A DNA stretch of 60,054 bases from Diaporthe sp. PMI_573 (GCA_021399435.1 JAJTUP010000165.1:1-60054); one strand, 5' to 3'. Counted from the first letter of the stretch, positions 23,715 to 37,741 are shown. Translations and numbers: made by a program. The notes: generated from the letters alone by a model not told the origin.

Positions 23715-26447
23715 ATATTAAACGGAAACGCTCATTAGAGTGTATGCTTGGCACTGTATATAAGGAGTTACCCTAGACTTGGCTGCACGCAAGGAGTTAC
23801 CCTAGACTTGGCACTAGATTTTCTCTAAGTGCCAATAGGGCGTACACACCGGGAGATAAGTTTGGTAGCCGTAAGTAGATTTTTTGGGTTATTATAAGAC
23901 CCTAACTTTATATCTCTACATTTCCCTTATTTCTTATCCAAAAAGTATATAACCTAGTTTATTAGATAGCCTGATTTCTAAAGTTTATCTGTATTTAGTT
24001 TAGTTACTGTTAGGGTTAGGGTTGGCTGGTTATTTATAACTAAAGATAGTAAGTCTAAAGGGCAAATTTTCCGGCCCTGCTATTTTTATACTAAAGCCAA
24101 CCTATATGTGCTTAAGGGTAATATAATGTTAGAGAGACTATAAAGAAGGCTAATAGAAGCTTACTTGAATTTAATATAAAGTTGTCTAGACTATTTTTAA
24201 CTGTCCTAATTTGCCTTAGTATATCTTTCTGCGACCTTGCCGATAAAATACATTGCTAGAGGCATAATCTTTTAGAATTTAGATAAAAAAAAACTAAGTA
24301 TGTCTCTATTTATATATAACGAGAATAGTAATATTTCTGTCTGGCTTCTTTTAAACAAGCCTATTAATAGTATTGTTTAAATATATACCTAACCTGTCTA
24401 TATTTATAAGGCAGAAGAAAAATAGTATATTTGCCTATATTATATAAAAAATAATAGTTTTTTAGTAGTGTCTTTATATATATTGTTCTAATAAAAGAAG
24501 ATTTTGTGCTTTTATTAAACTAAATTATAGCTTCTTTTACTTGTAAGATATCTAGAAACATAAATAAGTCTTTATGCTTTAAAGCAAGAAATTAGTTATA
24601 TCTAGTAGTAAATATCTTAGCCGCTTTAGTATTTAACATAATTCTTTAAAATTAGCATTAAAAGTAGCGGCCTTTTAAAAAAAATTATAATAATAAAATA
24701 ATATTATTTTTATCAATAGTTATACTTTTCTTTACGAATATATTATAAATAAAGGAAGTATTTATAAGGTATTATACTATAGTAAAGTTGTTATTATTGT
24801 CTTAAGTATTTTCTTTATTCCCGGTTTTAATGCTTTTAATATTAGCAAAAAACGCTATATATATTATATCTATTAGTTAGGCATGTAAACAAGTAATTAC
24901 TTAAAGGGTACCAAAATGGCTGCAAATAGCTTTAATTTGGTAGTTTTGTATATCTGTCTATTCTTCTGGCCAACCCTTTATAGGCAGCGAAGCGCTTAAG
25001 TAGGGTGCAGCCAGAAGGCTGACTAAGCTATAGTGCACGGCCCCGGCAGCCAATTAGAATGGCTGCCTGGGATAACTAAGCCTACTACAGTAAAAACAGC
25101 AGTTCGTCGCGGACCGCCCTTTTTACTATTGTTTCTACATTACTATTTCTACAGCATCTAATATATCTTTACCATACTACTTTATATATACAATAAGGCT
25201 GTTTCTGGCATGTTTTTATTCTTTTAAAAAGTATTATATAGACTAGTAGCCTTCTTTATAGCAGATATAGTACTTTTAAGACTATTGTTATATATTGTCT
25301 TAGTTATATCTACAGCTAAATTCTTGATTTTATAGGTAACTTTTACAAAAGTAGCCTCTCTATAGGTAGTTGCTATAAGGACGATATTTATTGTCTCTAC
25401 TTCTACTTTTGCTATAAAATTTATATTTACTATAAAAGTTGCTATATTCTTTGCTAAAGCTTTTGCAGCTAAATCCGCGGTTTTCCTAATTGTTTATATA
25501 TTAATAATTAGTATAATAAGCATTTATATTGTTATTTCTATTACCGTTATTATTATCTGCTTTATTATAGGCTTTCTCTAGATAGTTATTATTGACATAA
25601 AATTATTATATAAAGGTATTGCAAATAGATATATCTAATAAAGATTAAAGATCCTAAAATAGTCATTTATATACTCTTGCTGGTATATATAATATATAGT
25701 TAAACTTAAGTATACTTAAGCAAGCTTATATTATAGCTATATAAAAAACTTTTTTACTTTAAAACGCTAGTCTAAAAGCTTATTGGCTTAGCTATAAAGT
25801 ATTAAATAGTTTTTATAGTACCTTTTATAAGTTCTTACTTATATTTACCAAATTGTTTTATAAGCCTATATATATAATATTAGCAAAGTCAGTATAATAT
25901 TACCTATAGTTAGTCTAAAGAATAGTGCCTTTAGCAGTATATTTTATCGGCAGGGTCGCAATAGGGTACACTAAGGCAAATTAAGACAATTAAAAATAGT
26001 CTAGACAACTTTATATTAAATTTAAATAGGTTTCTATCAGCCCTCCTTACAGTTCCTCCAACATTATCTTACCCGCAGGTATATATAGGTTGGCTCTAGT
26101 ATAAAAATAGCAAGGCTAGAAAATTCACCCTTTAGACTTACTATCTTTAGGTTATAATAACCAGCCAATCTTAACTCTAACAGTAACTAAACTAAATATA
26201 GATAAACTTTAGAAATTAGGCTATCTAATAAACTAGGTTATATACTTTTTAGATAAAGAATAAGAAGAATATAGAGGTATAAAGTTAGGGTTTTATAATA
26301 GCCTAAAAAATCGACTTACGGCCACCAAACTTATCTCCCAGCGTGTATGCCCTATTGGCATATAGAGAAAATTCTAGTGCCAAGTCTAGGGTAACTCCTT
26401 GCGTGTAGTGCCAAGCATACACCCTAATAAGCGTTTCCGTTTAATAG
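23715..26447. mobile_element. Inverted pair of diverged family A copies (A3/A4)
   Basis: A plus-orientation family A-like copy (about 23715-24290) faces a minus-orientation copy (about 25920-26447). The similarity extends at least 560 bp at each end, including an inner segment ...CCGATAAAATA and TGCTA(A/G)AGGCA not present in other copies. Outer ends are TTAAACGGAAACGC and GCGTTTCCGTTTAA. The 1.6 kb between them is AT-rich, contains a copia LTR fragment (24875-25100) and has no readable gene. No target duplication was found. It may be a separate element with long inverted termini, or two insertions. Confidence 0.5.
24875..25100 (-). repeat. Partial copia LTR
   Basis: This sequence from GTTAGGCATGTAAACAAG to GGCTGCCTGGGATAACTAAG matches the copia-1/copia-2 LTR (outer part) on the minus strand. 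There is no adjacent internal region. It is a truncated solo LTR. Confidence 0.65.
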
Positions 26448-29106
26448 ATATTAATATACTTATTAAAGTAGATCCTAGATGTAAGATATAAGGTATAACT
26501 AATATAAAAGCTTTTAGATAAATAAATATAAATTAAGTAGATAGTATATATATAGGTAATACTAGCTTATAAATTTTATAAATTAGAATTAATAGCTTAA
26601 GTTTGCAATTATAAGCTAAATAAGCGCTTAAGTAAAAACTCCTAAGATATTTGGAAGGCTGTAAAATTGTAGGACTTATAGCAATAATAGCTGTTTTATC
26701 CTTAGGAAAGATATTTTAAGAAAGAAAGCATTAGTTACATAGAGAATTAAAAGTTTAGAGAGTAAGTTTTCTTAGCAATAAGCTTATTGGGGATAATTTA
26801 ATTAATATATTTGCTAATAACTATAAAAAGACTATCATTAACTAGAAAAAGTTACTTAATAAAGCTATATTATTAAATGATATCTAGAGTGCTAACTCTT
26901 GTATTATAACTGCATTTAAAGCTGTAAACAATATTATCTATAAGAAAAGCACTAATACATTATAACAGCTTGCATACATCTAATTATTATAGCTCTTTAA
27001 TTTGATAAAAGCTATTATAAAGACTAATAAAGCTATTAAATAAATATACTACAAATATTACTACCAAAATTATTATATTACTATAAATATATATATAAGC
27101 GCTTAAGAAATACATTTTAATATAAACAAATTAAGGTTTAAGATAAGGATAAGTTGGAAGCAATTAAGTAAGAGATAAAGTATCTTAGCTAAAGCATTAC
27201 TGCTATTTATATTACTTTATTTAAATACAGCTAAATTAATTATATATATTCTTCTACTTATTAAATATTGTATTAGCTAACTTTTATAAAGTAGGGATTC
27301 TAAAAAGATAGATAATTAAACCTTAAATTTGATAGCAACTAAAATCTTAAATATATATCCTTACTAGCTTATATACATTTATACTCATCTTACTAGTATA
27401 GTAGATGCTATAGCTAGATTAAACCATTCCTTTAATATGTATATATTTTTAGTTATGTAAATTAAGTATAATGTTTCTATATAAACTAAATTATGGCGTT
27501 ATTTTTCGTTTAGAATAGGGTTTCCTTTAATTATATAGTATAGAATAGGTTTTATGTGGTCTAGAAACTAGCGCCTGGGTGCGGCTAGAAGCTAATATCC
27601 AGGGGAGGAAGGTCTAGGGGGGGAGGGCTGGGTTTTAGGACTAGGAATTTGGGGTAGGATCTTAGGGTAAGATCTGCGTATAATTACTAAACCAGGAATT
27701 TAGTTTAGAGGTATATTGTAGTTAACATTCCAGCAGGCCTACGCTATCTATAAATACAGGGGCTGCCTAAGTCATTAAGATATATAGGTAGGACCTAGTG
27801 CTTTTTTGCTAAATATAGTTGCTACCTAAATAACATATTTTTTACAATAAAGTAAAATATATATAAAGGTTATACTTATTAGTTGTTTTAAAAATAAATA
27901 AGATAGCAAATTAAGATCTTAAATCCTACTGGTTAAATATTATATATATATGATTTTAGGTTATAAATATTAGCTAACTATAAGCTTAAAAAGCTGGATA
28001 CAAGAAAACTTTAAAAGGTGTATAATAAGCGTATATTCCACCTAGTTTTAATCTTATATAGTAAAATAATTATCTGCAAGTAGTTTAGCCTAAGTATAAG
28101 CTGTGTTAGCTTAAGCTAGCGAGATTTTTAAGGCTTCTAGTAGGCTGCCTAGTGTAGTTTATATATATGAAGTACTTGGCTGTTATAGATAACCAGGTTA
28201 AAATCTTAGCCGTCTTTAACCTACTATAGTAAAAAGGTAGTTACTTTAAGATAATCTTTAGAGATTTAGTCTAGTATAATGCTTATATCTATAATAAGCA
28301 TTATTAGGCTAAGCAATTTAATGTTTAAATTATATAGCTTGTTATACTTAGTAGAAGAGTATACTTGCCCTCTTTTAATAATAAGGTAAAAGCTAAGGTA
28401 TAGGCACTAGAGTTGTACTTTAGCACAGTTTTAAATAGGTTCTTATGGCCATATAGTAGTTAGAAATTTGCCTTTAATAGCCCTTTTTAGTTACTTTTAT
28501 TATCTTAGAAATTAAGAACACCCTAGTTGTTCCTTATATCTCTTAGATAATATTTCTTATTATTTTATTTAAGAGGAGCTAAGTTTTTTTTAAGAATCTT
28601 TTATTAGCCTACTTTTATTAGGCCTTAAAGAAGTAATCTTTTATTAGTTTTTTTTAACCCTTTTTTTAGACTTTTAGTAATAGTAGTAGCTAAAGAATAT
28701 AATTAAGAGTTAAAATTATTTTTATCTCTTTCTTATTTATATATAAAGGTATAAATTTAAAGATACTTTTTATAAAATAATCTTTAATTTAGGTATTAGC
28801 TATAATATTAGCCTAATAGCTTTTAATTATATTCTTATAAATAATATCTTTATGCTATTTATAAGACCTTTATATAAGTTTTTTATTATATATTTGTAAC
28901 TAGGAGCTATTCTTAACTAAGATGGATATATAAAAAGTTTATTTACTTTCTTTTAGAAAAACCCTAAATTTTTTTAAAAAGAGGATTCTTAGTTTAAGAG
29001 TTTACTAAAGGAAAAGATAGTAAGCTGTTAAGTATTATTTTATTTCTTTTAAAATGCTTTTATATCTCTATCTATAAGTTTTTATACAATCTATTACTTC
29101 TATTAT
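26448..29106. other. AT-rich RIP-like block with a G-rich patch
   Basis: No domain is readable. A G-rich patch at about 27595-27635 stands out. It contains GGGGGGGAGGGCTGGG at about 27617-27632, which fits a G-quadruplex pattern on the plus strand. The block ends at the ATTAT target duplication of copia-2 (29102-29106). Confidence 0.45.
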
Positions 29107-29441
29107 TGTTGGTTGGGCACGTAAACGAGTAATTACTTAAAGGAGTTACCAAAGTGGCTACTTAATAGCTTTAATTTGGTGGGTCTGTCTGGTGTGTTTG
29201 TTGCTTCTAGCTGACCCCTTTGTGGGCGGCGAAGCACCTAAGTAGGGTGTAGCCAGAAGGCTGACTAATCTAAGGTGTGTACAGGCCAGTAATCGGTCTA
29301 AGCGCCCTTGCTGCTAATGGCTGCCTGAGATGACTAAGCAGCTATCTACAGCCAGCCAGCCAGAAGTAGCCAGCTATAGCGGTCTGCTTTAGACTAACAC
29401 CTTCGGCTATTGCTATTACTATTACTATTATCTATTCTATA
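29107..29441 (-). repeat. 3' LTR of copia-2
   Basis: This 335-bp LTR runs in window orientation from TGTTGGTTGGGCACG to CTATTCTATA. It ends in a (GCTATT/ACTATT)n short repeat. It keeps the ~50-bp segment that the partner LTR has lost. Confidence 0.85.
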
Positions 29442-32400
29442 TTAGTAGTTTTCTACTTTTGGCCAATTTCTCTAAAAACGCGGTTTCCTCCATATTATAT
29501 ATATCCGGCTATATAATCTATTCCATACTTTATTATATACTTTAGTCTATATATTTCTCTACTTAAATAATTACCTTATTAGTATTAATAAAGCATTTTA
29601 AAGCCTTATTTAGTAATGCCTTTATTATAGTATCCGCAAGATTATTATCGTCATTTATCTATTATATCTTATTAATTTCCTATCATTTGTATACCTAGCA
29701 AAGAAACATAATATTAATTATAAGTCTTTTCTCTTTAGTAGTTTCTAGCTTTACTAAATACTTATAAAGTAAGTAGGAATCTATATAGATTATTAGAGGT
29801 ATCTAATTAATACCTAATTAGTCGGTAATTAGCTTTAGAGTTAATAAAAGAATAATTCCTATATTAAAGCCGTTTATTATTCTATAGATCTTAGAAGCAA
29901 GAATGTTTTAAGTAACTCTCTTATACTTTATAGAAGACTAGTATATAACATTTCCTTAAAACTTATACTATAACATTATACTATCTACTTTCTTATTAAT
30001 AAAGACTATTATAAAGCTAATTTAAGAGCTAAGGTTTTAGTTATTAGTAAAAGAACTATTAATAAAGACTATTAGTTTAACAGTCTTTAAGTTAACTATA
30101 ATATATTATAATCCTCTTGATAGATTCTTTATTTACTATTTTAAGCATTTATTTAACTTAGTATAATTATCTTTATTAGGTATTTAGGTTTAAGCAGTAA
30201 CTAATAAGTTAAATAAAGCTTTAGGTTAATAAATTAAGGCAAAGTAAGCACTATAAGTGTATTACTCTAGATACTTTTAAGTAAAGTTATATAAATTTAG
30301 ATTAATTATTATAATCTTCTTGCCTTAATTCTTTTACTAAAGACAAATAGTACTTTTTAAGGTTATTATTAGCTTATTGCTATTAAAGTCAAGCATCTTT
30401 TTTAGCAATAGCTTCTTCTTTAGCTTATATTATAGCTTTATTTTAACAATCTTCTCGTTTTTAAAAGCCAAGAACTTTAGTATATCTAATAGTAGAGTAT
30501 TATCTATCTATATATCTATAATAGTAAATTTGTTTTTTTTACTAGTAGATACTAGAAGATATAGATTAAATGTTAAGGTTTATATCTATAGTTATTTATA
30601 GTAATAATAGTAATAGGTAGTTTACTAATAAACTTTAGTTTTAGTAATTTTATAGAGAGGCTTTACTATTCTTATAATTATACCGGTTAGATATTAGGTT
30701 TATATTTTAAAAGAAAGCTGGGCTAAAATCTTACAAAATAGTTTTGACTTTAATTATAAATATATCTATATTATATTATATAGTTTAACACTAATATTAA
30801 TAGATTTAATTAAGCTAAGTATTATAGTAACGAGAAATTATTAACTAGTTTGTTAAATTATAGGTAACTATATAAAAATATTTCTCTTATTTTTATTACT
30901 ATATTCTTGAATAATTAAGTAAGACTTTTTATAGAAGACTTTAGTCTTTCCTTTTATCTTCTCTACTATTTAAGAGTTAAACAGCTAAAAGGTACTATAA
31001 ATCTTTAAGTTAAATTGTTTAAATTAAAAGATATCTTAAGCGATAAGATTATTAATCTCCTTAGTATTTAATACGTTAAATGGTTTACTAGTAGCTGTAA
31101 TTATGCTATCTTGACGAAGTTTTAACAATAGAGCATAGTTGTTTTTTTTCTTTTAAGTAAGGAAGGTTGTAGATAGCTTTGGCTTGTTTTTAGATCTGGG
31201 AGGTTGGCCTTTCCTTTATAGCAAAGCTAGGGCACTAGTATAGTCTAAAGCGGGTAATAGACCTGCTTTAGGCCGGCTAATCTCTAGAATAGATAATAAA
31301 TCTATTCTAGGCCTATTGCTGTCTAAAGCAGATAATAGACTAGTATCTAGTCTATTGTCTAATAAGAACTTAGACAAGAGGTTCTTATTGTTTTAAAAGT
31401 ATTCTTAGACAATAGTTAACCTAAACTTTATAGGTTTGTTTAGTAGGTTAAGAGTTATATTATATTTATTGACTACTATTAACTTATATAGACCCTACTA
31501 GCTATTCTTTTCTCACTATATAAGTATCTCTAACTATAATAGTATATTTAGTATACTGGTAGTATTTAGGCTATTTTAGGTGCTAAGAGTTTCAGTAATC
31601 TACTTCTTAGTATAATACTTTTAGAGATCTTATATTATCTTAACAATTGTCTCGGTATACTTAAGTATTAACAGTATAGGCAGTAAATTTATATTTACTT
31701 GTAGAAAAGCGTTAAAGATAAGAAGAGTAGGTATCAGCCTATTTAGGCTAGCAGTATTATTTACAGCCTTTAGTATTATTTAAAGGATAGCATTCTCTAA
31801 AAAGATTTCTCTTAATTTTATATAGAGAATCTTAAATGCTTGTCAAAATAGTCTATAATAGTATTTAATCTTGCCTATAGACTAGTAGGCTTTTATTAGG
31901 ACCTATTTATATATAATCTCTATAATCTTTACCTTGTTTTAGAATTTAACTAAAGTAAAGTTAGTGCCAGTATTATAAGTAAGACGGTTAGGAGGACCTA
32001 GGTATATATTTATCTAGACTATTTAAAGGGCTTTCTAGGTATCTTTTGTAGATATTAATACTAGAAATTTTTCAGCTTAAAAAGATATTCTAGAGTCTAT
32101 AATATATAGTACCGGCTTACTATTAAGGTATATAACATTAATGATAATCTTATAGTTAAAGTTGTAGTTATTCTTTAGGTTAAACTTAAACCTTTTTAGG
32201 ATAGCGCTCTTTAGCTAATAATAGTAACAAAATTTACTAATAACCTTAAGTATAGTAAGGTTAAGGTTATAATTAGTATCTTTAAGCAGACAATAAAGAT
32301 AGTTAGCTGCTAGGTAATTAAATCGTTAATAAAGTTATTAAAGTTTATTCTCTGTAAAAAATATGCCTATCTTGTAGCTTTCTAGAAAAAACTATAGATA

Positions 32401-32630
32401 ACCCTACTTTTGGGTTATTAGAATAGTTATATCTGGGCCTAAATTTTATAATAATACTAATTTATCGGTAGTGTTGTAAAAATAGACCCCCAGCTTGTCT
32501 ATGTTTTGGATATACATTAAGAATAAGGTCGGAGCCTCTACGATATAAAAGGTAATAGGCTTTATAGTTGTCTTTATAGTTATTATACTAATTAAGGTAA
32601 GATAGGATTTCTTTTTAAACTTAATAATAG

Positions 32631-33162
32631 TTGTTAAACGGAAACGCTTGTATAGGCGCTGCACGTAAGGGGTTACCCTAGACTTCACGTAGGGAGTTAC
32701 CCTAGACTTGGCACTTTTTCGGCTAAGTGCCTATGTGGCGTGCGCGCCGGCAGATGAGTTTGGTGGCCGTAAGTCGATTTTTTGAGCTATTGTAAGACCC
32801 TAACTTCGAACCTCTGCATTCCCCTTATTTCTTACCCAAAAAGTATGTAACCTAGTTTATTAGATAGCCTGATTTCTGAAGTTTACCTGTATTTAGTTTG
32901 GTTACTGTCAGGGTTAGGGTTGGCTGGTTATTTAAAGCCAAAGATAGTGGGTCTGAGGGCCGAATTTTCCGGCCTCCCTATCTGCGCACCAGAGCCAACC
33001 GCAGCGTGCCTAGGGTTGAGACGATGTCGGAGGGACTGTGAGGAGGGCTGACAGAAGCCCACTCAAATTCAATATAAAGTTGTCCAAACCACTCTCAAGC
33101 GTCCCACCAAGACCTCCAGTGCACCCTACTGCTACCTGATCATTTAATCCATCAACCTTTAG
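32631..33162 (+). mobile_element. Family A repeat, copy A5
   Basis: This 532-bp copy runs from TTGTTAAACGG to CAACCTTTAG. A perfect 5-bp target duplication AATAG lies at 32626-32630 and 33163-33167. The empty site is visible in copia-1 at 13564-13568 (CTGTT). It is longer than other copies because the GTTACCCTAGACTT segment near its start is duplicated. Confidence 0.88.
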
Positions 33163-33341
33163 AATAGTCTTGCCGGTATAGCCGGCATCTATAATAATAA
33201 AGAGGTTTTTTTAATTTAGGGCTAAGTATTATTTATAGTTAGCAGTTGAGAATTATATAGCGCTGATGTTAAGAATAATACTTTAAAATTTATTATAAGA
33301 ATATCTCTCTTTTAATGTAAATTAACTTATTAAGATAATAG

Positions 33342-34355
33342 GGCTTCGGCCACACTGTGTTTTTTATCAACTGTTTATTAGTCTATCTGCTGTCTGCTCA
33401 GCCTTCCGACTACTCTTCCCTAAGCTCGTGTACAAGGTCAATAATGGCTTTGTATGTCTGCTCATAGTCCTCCTTTAACGGCACCTCAAACTTTCCCCAT
33501 AGCCTTGTGCCTTTCAATATCCCTTCCACCCATTAAAACACGTCGGATTAATCATTAACAACAAACCAATATATCCAGACTAGGATAAGGCAGGTTCAAG
33601 GTTTAAGCCCTGCTATTTGAGCTTTGGATAGGCTATCTCTACGGGTTTGGCTGCAAATAAGTTCCTTTTTGCTCTCTGCCAGCTTAGCAGTAGCTTTGTA
33701 GAAGTCTGTTGGATATTGGTTGAATCTCTTAACCATTTTGACTTCTACTGAAGTTAGCTGTGTGCTTGGATGTGGGCTATGGTCTCTGCAGGCTTACTTG
33801 GCGAGGGTTTTCTTGGGATCTTGTTCCTGTGGTTTTCTCGGAGAATCCTATAGAAGTGTGTGTTGATGTGGATGTTAAGGGAAAGAGGTATCGACTGGGA
33901 CTGCAGCTGTAGAATTGCTACATTTTATATAGGGACCGCGTCGAGACGATTTAGTCTTCGCCGTATGACTAATTGCCCTACTATTAGTCTTGGGTTACTT
34001 GTGTCGACGGTCTATGGCGCCGCTAGAAGCGGTTCTCACTAGCCTTATCTGTACGGCTGTCACAAGGCTGTCTATGTTTTTTAGGCCACGGGCTATGTGC
34101 GTCTTGGGCTACTTGTGTCGACAGTCTATGGCGCCGCCAGAAGCGGTTCTTACTAGCCTTGTCTATACGGCTGTCACAAGGCTGTCTATATTTTCTAGGC
34201 CACGTGCCACAGACAATTGTATTCTAAACCCACTGTTATCGGCATTATTTTTTTTAAAAAAAACGCTGGGATATTTAAGCGTTTACCACTGTATGAAGGG
34301 ACCGCCTACATACTGCTTAAGAAGCGTACGTACACAAATTAAAAACGAAACCACC
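33342..34355. mobile_element. 1,014-bp unmutated insertion of unknown type
   Basis: This normal-composition segment interrupts the gag region of copia-2. It is bordered by a 12-bp direct repeat TTAAGATAATAG (33330-33341 and 34356-34367); copia-1 has one uninterrupted copy of the site (about 13383-13396). Left end is GGGCTTCGGCC, right end GAAACCACC; no clear terminal inverted repeat or poly-A is seen. It contains a 114-bp tandem duplication (33987-34214). On the minus strand a 41-codon stop-free stretch ends at TAG 33410-33412 and reads protein-like (WVEGILKGTRLWGKFEVPLK). It could be a MULE-type or other non-autonomous element, a non-LTR fragment, or captured genomic DNA. Confidence 0.6.
33987..34214 (+). 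repeat. 114-bp tandem duplication
   Basis: Two adjacent 114-bp units begin at GTCTTGGGTTACTTGTGTCG (33987) and at 34101. The period is 38 codons, so one frame stays open through both and encodes a 38-residue repeat (GYLCR.SMAP.EAVLTSL). The frame has only a TTG start, so coding status is doubtful. Confidence 0.75.
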
Positions 34356-37300
34356 TTAAGATAATAGTATTGTCGGTCTTATTAGTATTATTAGAGCTAA
34401 GTAAGTATAGAAATAAAGTATTAGTAAGAAGCTATTAAGCTTCCTTGTAACTATTTATACTGTCTTCTTGTTTATTATAAATATCTTTTAAAGCGATATT
34501 AAGTTCTTTAAAGTTGGCGAGAAAAGAAGCAAACTTAGCATTAGATATTAAACGCCCCTTAATCTTATAGATTAAAAGATATTGCTTATATGTCTTTTGA
34601 TATTCTTTAAAGGTATAGTTTAAAGACTAGCATTCTTCTTTATTATATATAAAGCAGTGTTTCTAATAATAGCTATAGCAGTAGTTATTACTATAGCAGT
34701 AGCTATTACTATAATAGCGTTTATTACTATAGTAGTAATTATTATTATAGAAGCCGTTATAGCTAAATTATGCTTAGAAGCCTAATCTATAACCTTATTG
34801 CTAATTATTTATATACCGATAATTGAGATAGTATATCTTATTGTTTATACTAACCTTATCTTTTTAAAGGAATTATTAAGGTATTATATAGTTAATATTT
34901 AGCTTAAGTAATAATTATAGATTCTAAAAAAGATATTTATATAGTATCTATAGTATAAAAAGTATATATTTAAATTTAGGTATTCTAGAGTAGGTGTAAA
35001 GTACTATTATATAAAGTATCTTATTGCCCTAATACTTAGGGCTAAGTACTTATTAGTATAGCTGTAATTTATCAAGAAATAGCGCTAAAACATTATAAGA
35101 GCTTTTATTAATATTGTCTTTATCTTAGTAAAGAGTTTTAAATGTTACTATTATCTAATTATTATAGTATTATTAGTAATTAGTATTAGTATTAAAGTAT
35201 TATTTAAGTCTTTTATAGGCTTTTGAGAATTCTATACTTAGGCTGATATAGATAATCTAGTATAGCTTAGTATAGTTAGTAAGAATTAAGGAAAGAATTA
35301 TATAAAATTATAGTAGAGTAATATTATAAGACTAGGTAATAGAGAATATAATGTAGACTTTATTGTTAAGAAGGTTATAGGTATTTCTAGTCTATTTTGG
35401 CCTTTAATTCTAGGCTTTAGAAAAGGATATAATTTTGTTGGGTTTAAGATTAATATACTTTTAGTATTTTAGAAAGAGTATGTAGTATAGGTCTTCTAGA
35501 TTTAGAGGTATAAAGAATAGTCTTAGGGTTTTAGTAGGGTATAATATGCTAAGAAATATTTAGTTGGGCTACTTGTATTGCTGGGTATTAGCTTGCTAGT
35601 TTGGCGGCTAAGCAGTATTTTGCTATTCCTATAGCTATAATGTTTTTTGTAACTATTATTAGTCTAATAAAAACTTTGCTAGTAGCCGTTAGACTTGTTA
35701 TAAAGCTTATATAGTATTTTACTATAACTCTAATATAGTACTAGTTATCTAACCTAGTTGAGATGTAGATTTTACTGGCTAAGGTATATAATTTGGTAGT
35801 TGTAATAGTAGTTAAGGAATAATATTCTTTTCTTTAGTCTTTGTAATAACTTTGTTATTATTGGCTATTTCTACTATAGAATCTAGCATAGGATCTAGTA
35901 TAGGATTTAGAAGTTAAATTAGGCTATTATAAGTTTAAGCCTTAGTCTTTCTAGCTCTTATAGAGGTATTGTAAAAGTATAACTAAGGATGAATAGTATA
36001 TACTAGAAGCTCTTTAGTTGGCTAGGTAGGGTATTCCTTATAGGTTAAGAAGGTATTAATTTATAGTTTAATTTGCCTTCTCTATAGGCTAAGGTAGATA
36101 TCTTTCTAATAAGCAAGGTTTTAGAGTTCTTTCTTTTAGCTAATAGTAGCCTTGCCGACTATCTTAGTGGTCTACTCTTTAAAGTAGGACTAGACATTAA
36201 GTAGGAAGCTATTATCGATATATTATATTTAATATATCCTCTTTATTATCTTAAAGATATATATAGAGGCTTATTTTTTGTTAATCTTCTTAGTATTAAC
36301 TAGTATCTTTATTAATAGTAGATTAACCTTTTTTAGTTGACTTTTATAACCAAGTAGTACCGGCTTATAATACTGTCTACCTTTATTTTCTCTTTAATAG
36401 TTATTTCTCAGTATTTACTTACTACTAGGCTCTTAGTAGGAAAGTTAGTAGCAATAACCAGTATATTCTCTTCCGCTATTATAATTAAAAACTATTAATA
36501 TAGTTATTATAGAGGGTATTAAAACTTTTCTAGCTATAACTTCTAACCAGTATAAATATATTATTTACCTATAGGTAGTGGTCTTTAGTAAACAAAAGTA
36601 TTATTACATAGCCTTATATATAGAGTTTTCCTCTTTTTTTGTTTTTAATATTACAAAATAGTAAAAATAAAGTAAGAGAGAAAAATAAATATATAGACGG
36701 CAGGGATAAAGTATAGAGACCGTAAATAAAATATATATAGTAGCTATTTTTGCTATTTATGTATAAGAAAGCAGACTGAAGGAAAGGCGCGAGAGAGGGT
36801 ATAAAATTGTTATAGAGAAGGGTAATTGTAATAATTTAGGTATAGGTAATAATAGTGAGAGAGAGAGAGAGGGTAAGTAATGATTGAAAAGGGCAAGTAG
36901 TGGTTTAAAGGGTGCAAATGACGATAGTTTTGGTTAAAAGTAACGGAAAAATAATATAAAAGTATATTGTAGCATATTCTTTAATATAGAAAAGCACTCT
37001 AAAGACTTGCCTATAACTATTTAGTAATAGTTAAGTATAGTAGACTATTTAATAATAGTTAATTTGTAGGTGACTGTTTATAATGTTTAAGTATAGAGCA
37101 CTGATAGGTTGCTGTATAGGCACTGCAAAGCTCTGAAGGTAGTTGTCTTATAGGTAGTATAAGGCTTTAAAGAGATATACCGTTTATAAGACTAAGTAAA
37201 TGGTTTATATAGTATTTAGGTAGTAATTGTTTAAATTTTCTTAACTAGCCCTCCTTGTAGTTATAGTTACTATATATATTATAGTAACGTTTATAGGAAG

Positions 37301-37741
37301 TAGGGTAATTAGCTAAATAGTTAGTAGAAGGGTTTTTTAGCCTTAAAAAGAGTGTTTCTAAGGGCTTTTGTTAATTTATATATTTACTTAGTTAGATTCT
37401 TAGCAGTTTAAATAGGCAATATAGCCTTAAAACAGTACTTTTAAAGGCTTTTGTCGATATAATTATTATAGTAGGTATTTGTAATGATCTTAATAGTGTT
37501 TTCTTGTACGATAAAGTATACTAATAGGTCCTAAATCCTTTCTTTACCGGGAGGAGTTGGGTTATCTAAAGGCTAATTGTCGCTAGTTAGTAGAAAGCAC
37601 ATTAAACGTTAGTATGCTAGCCTGGTGATAATCTTAGCATAGATATTGTTACTTAAAATGGCTTAAAAACTATAGTAATGGTAACAGCGGTCTATCTTTT
37701 CCTTTCTTTCTATTAGGGATTGCCAAGTAATTACTGATCAG

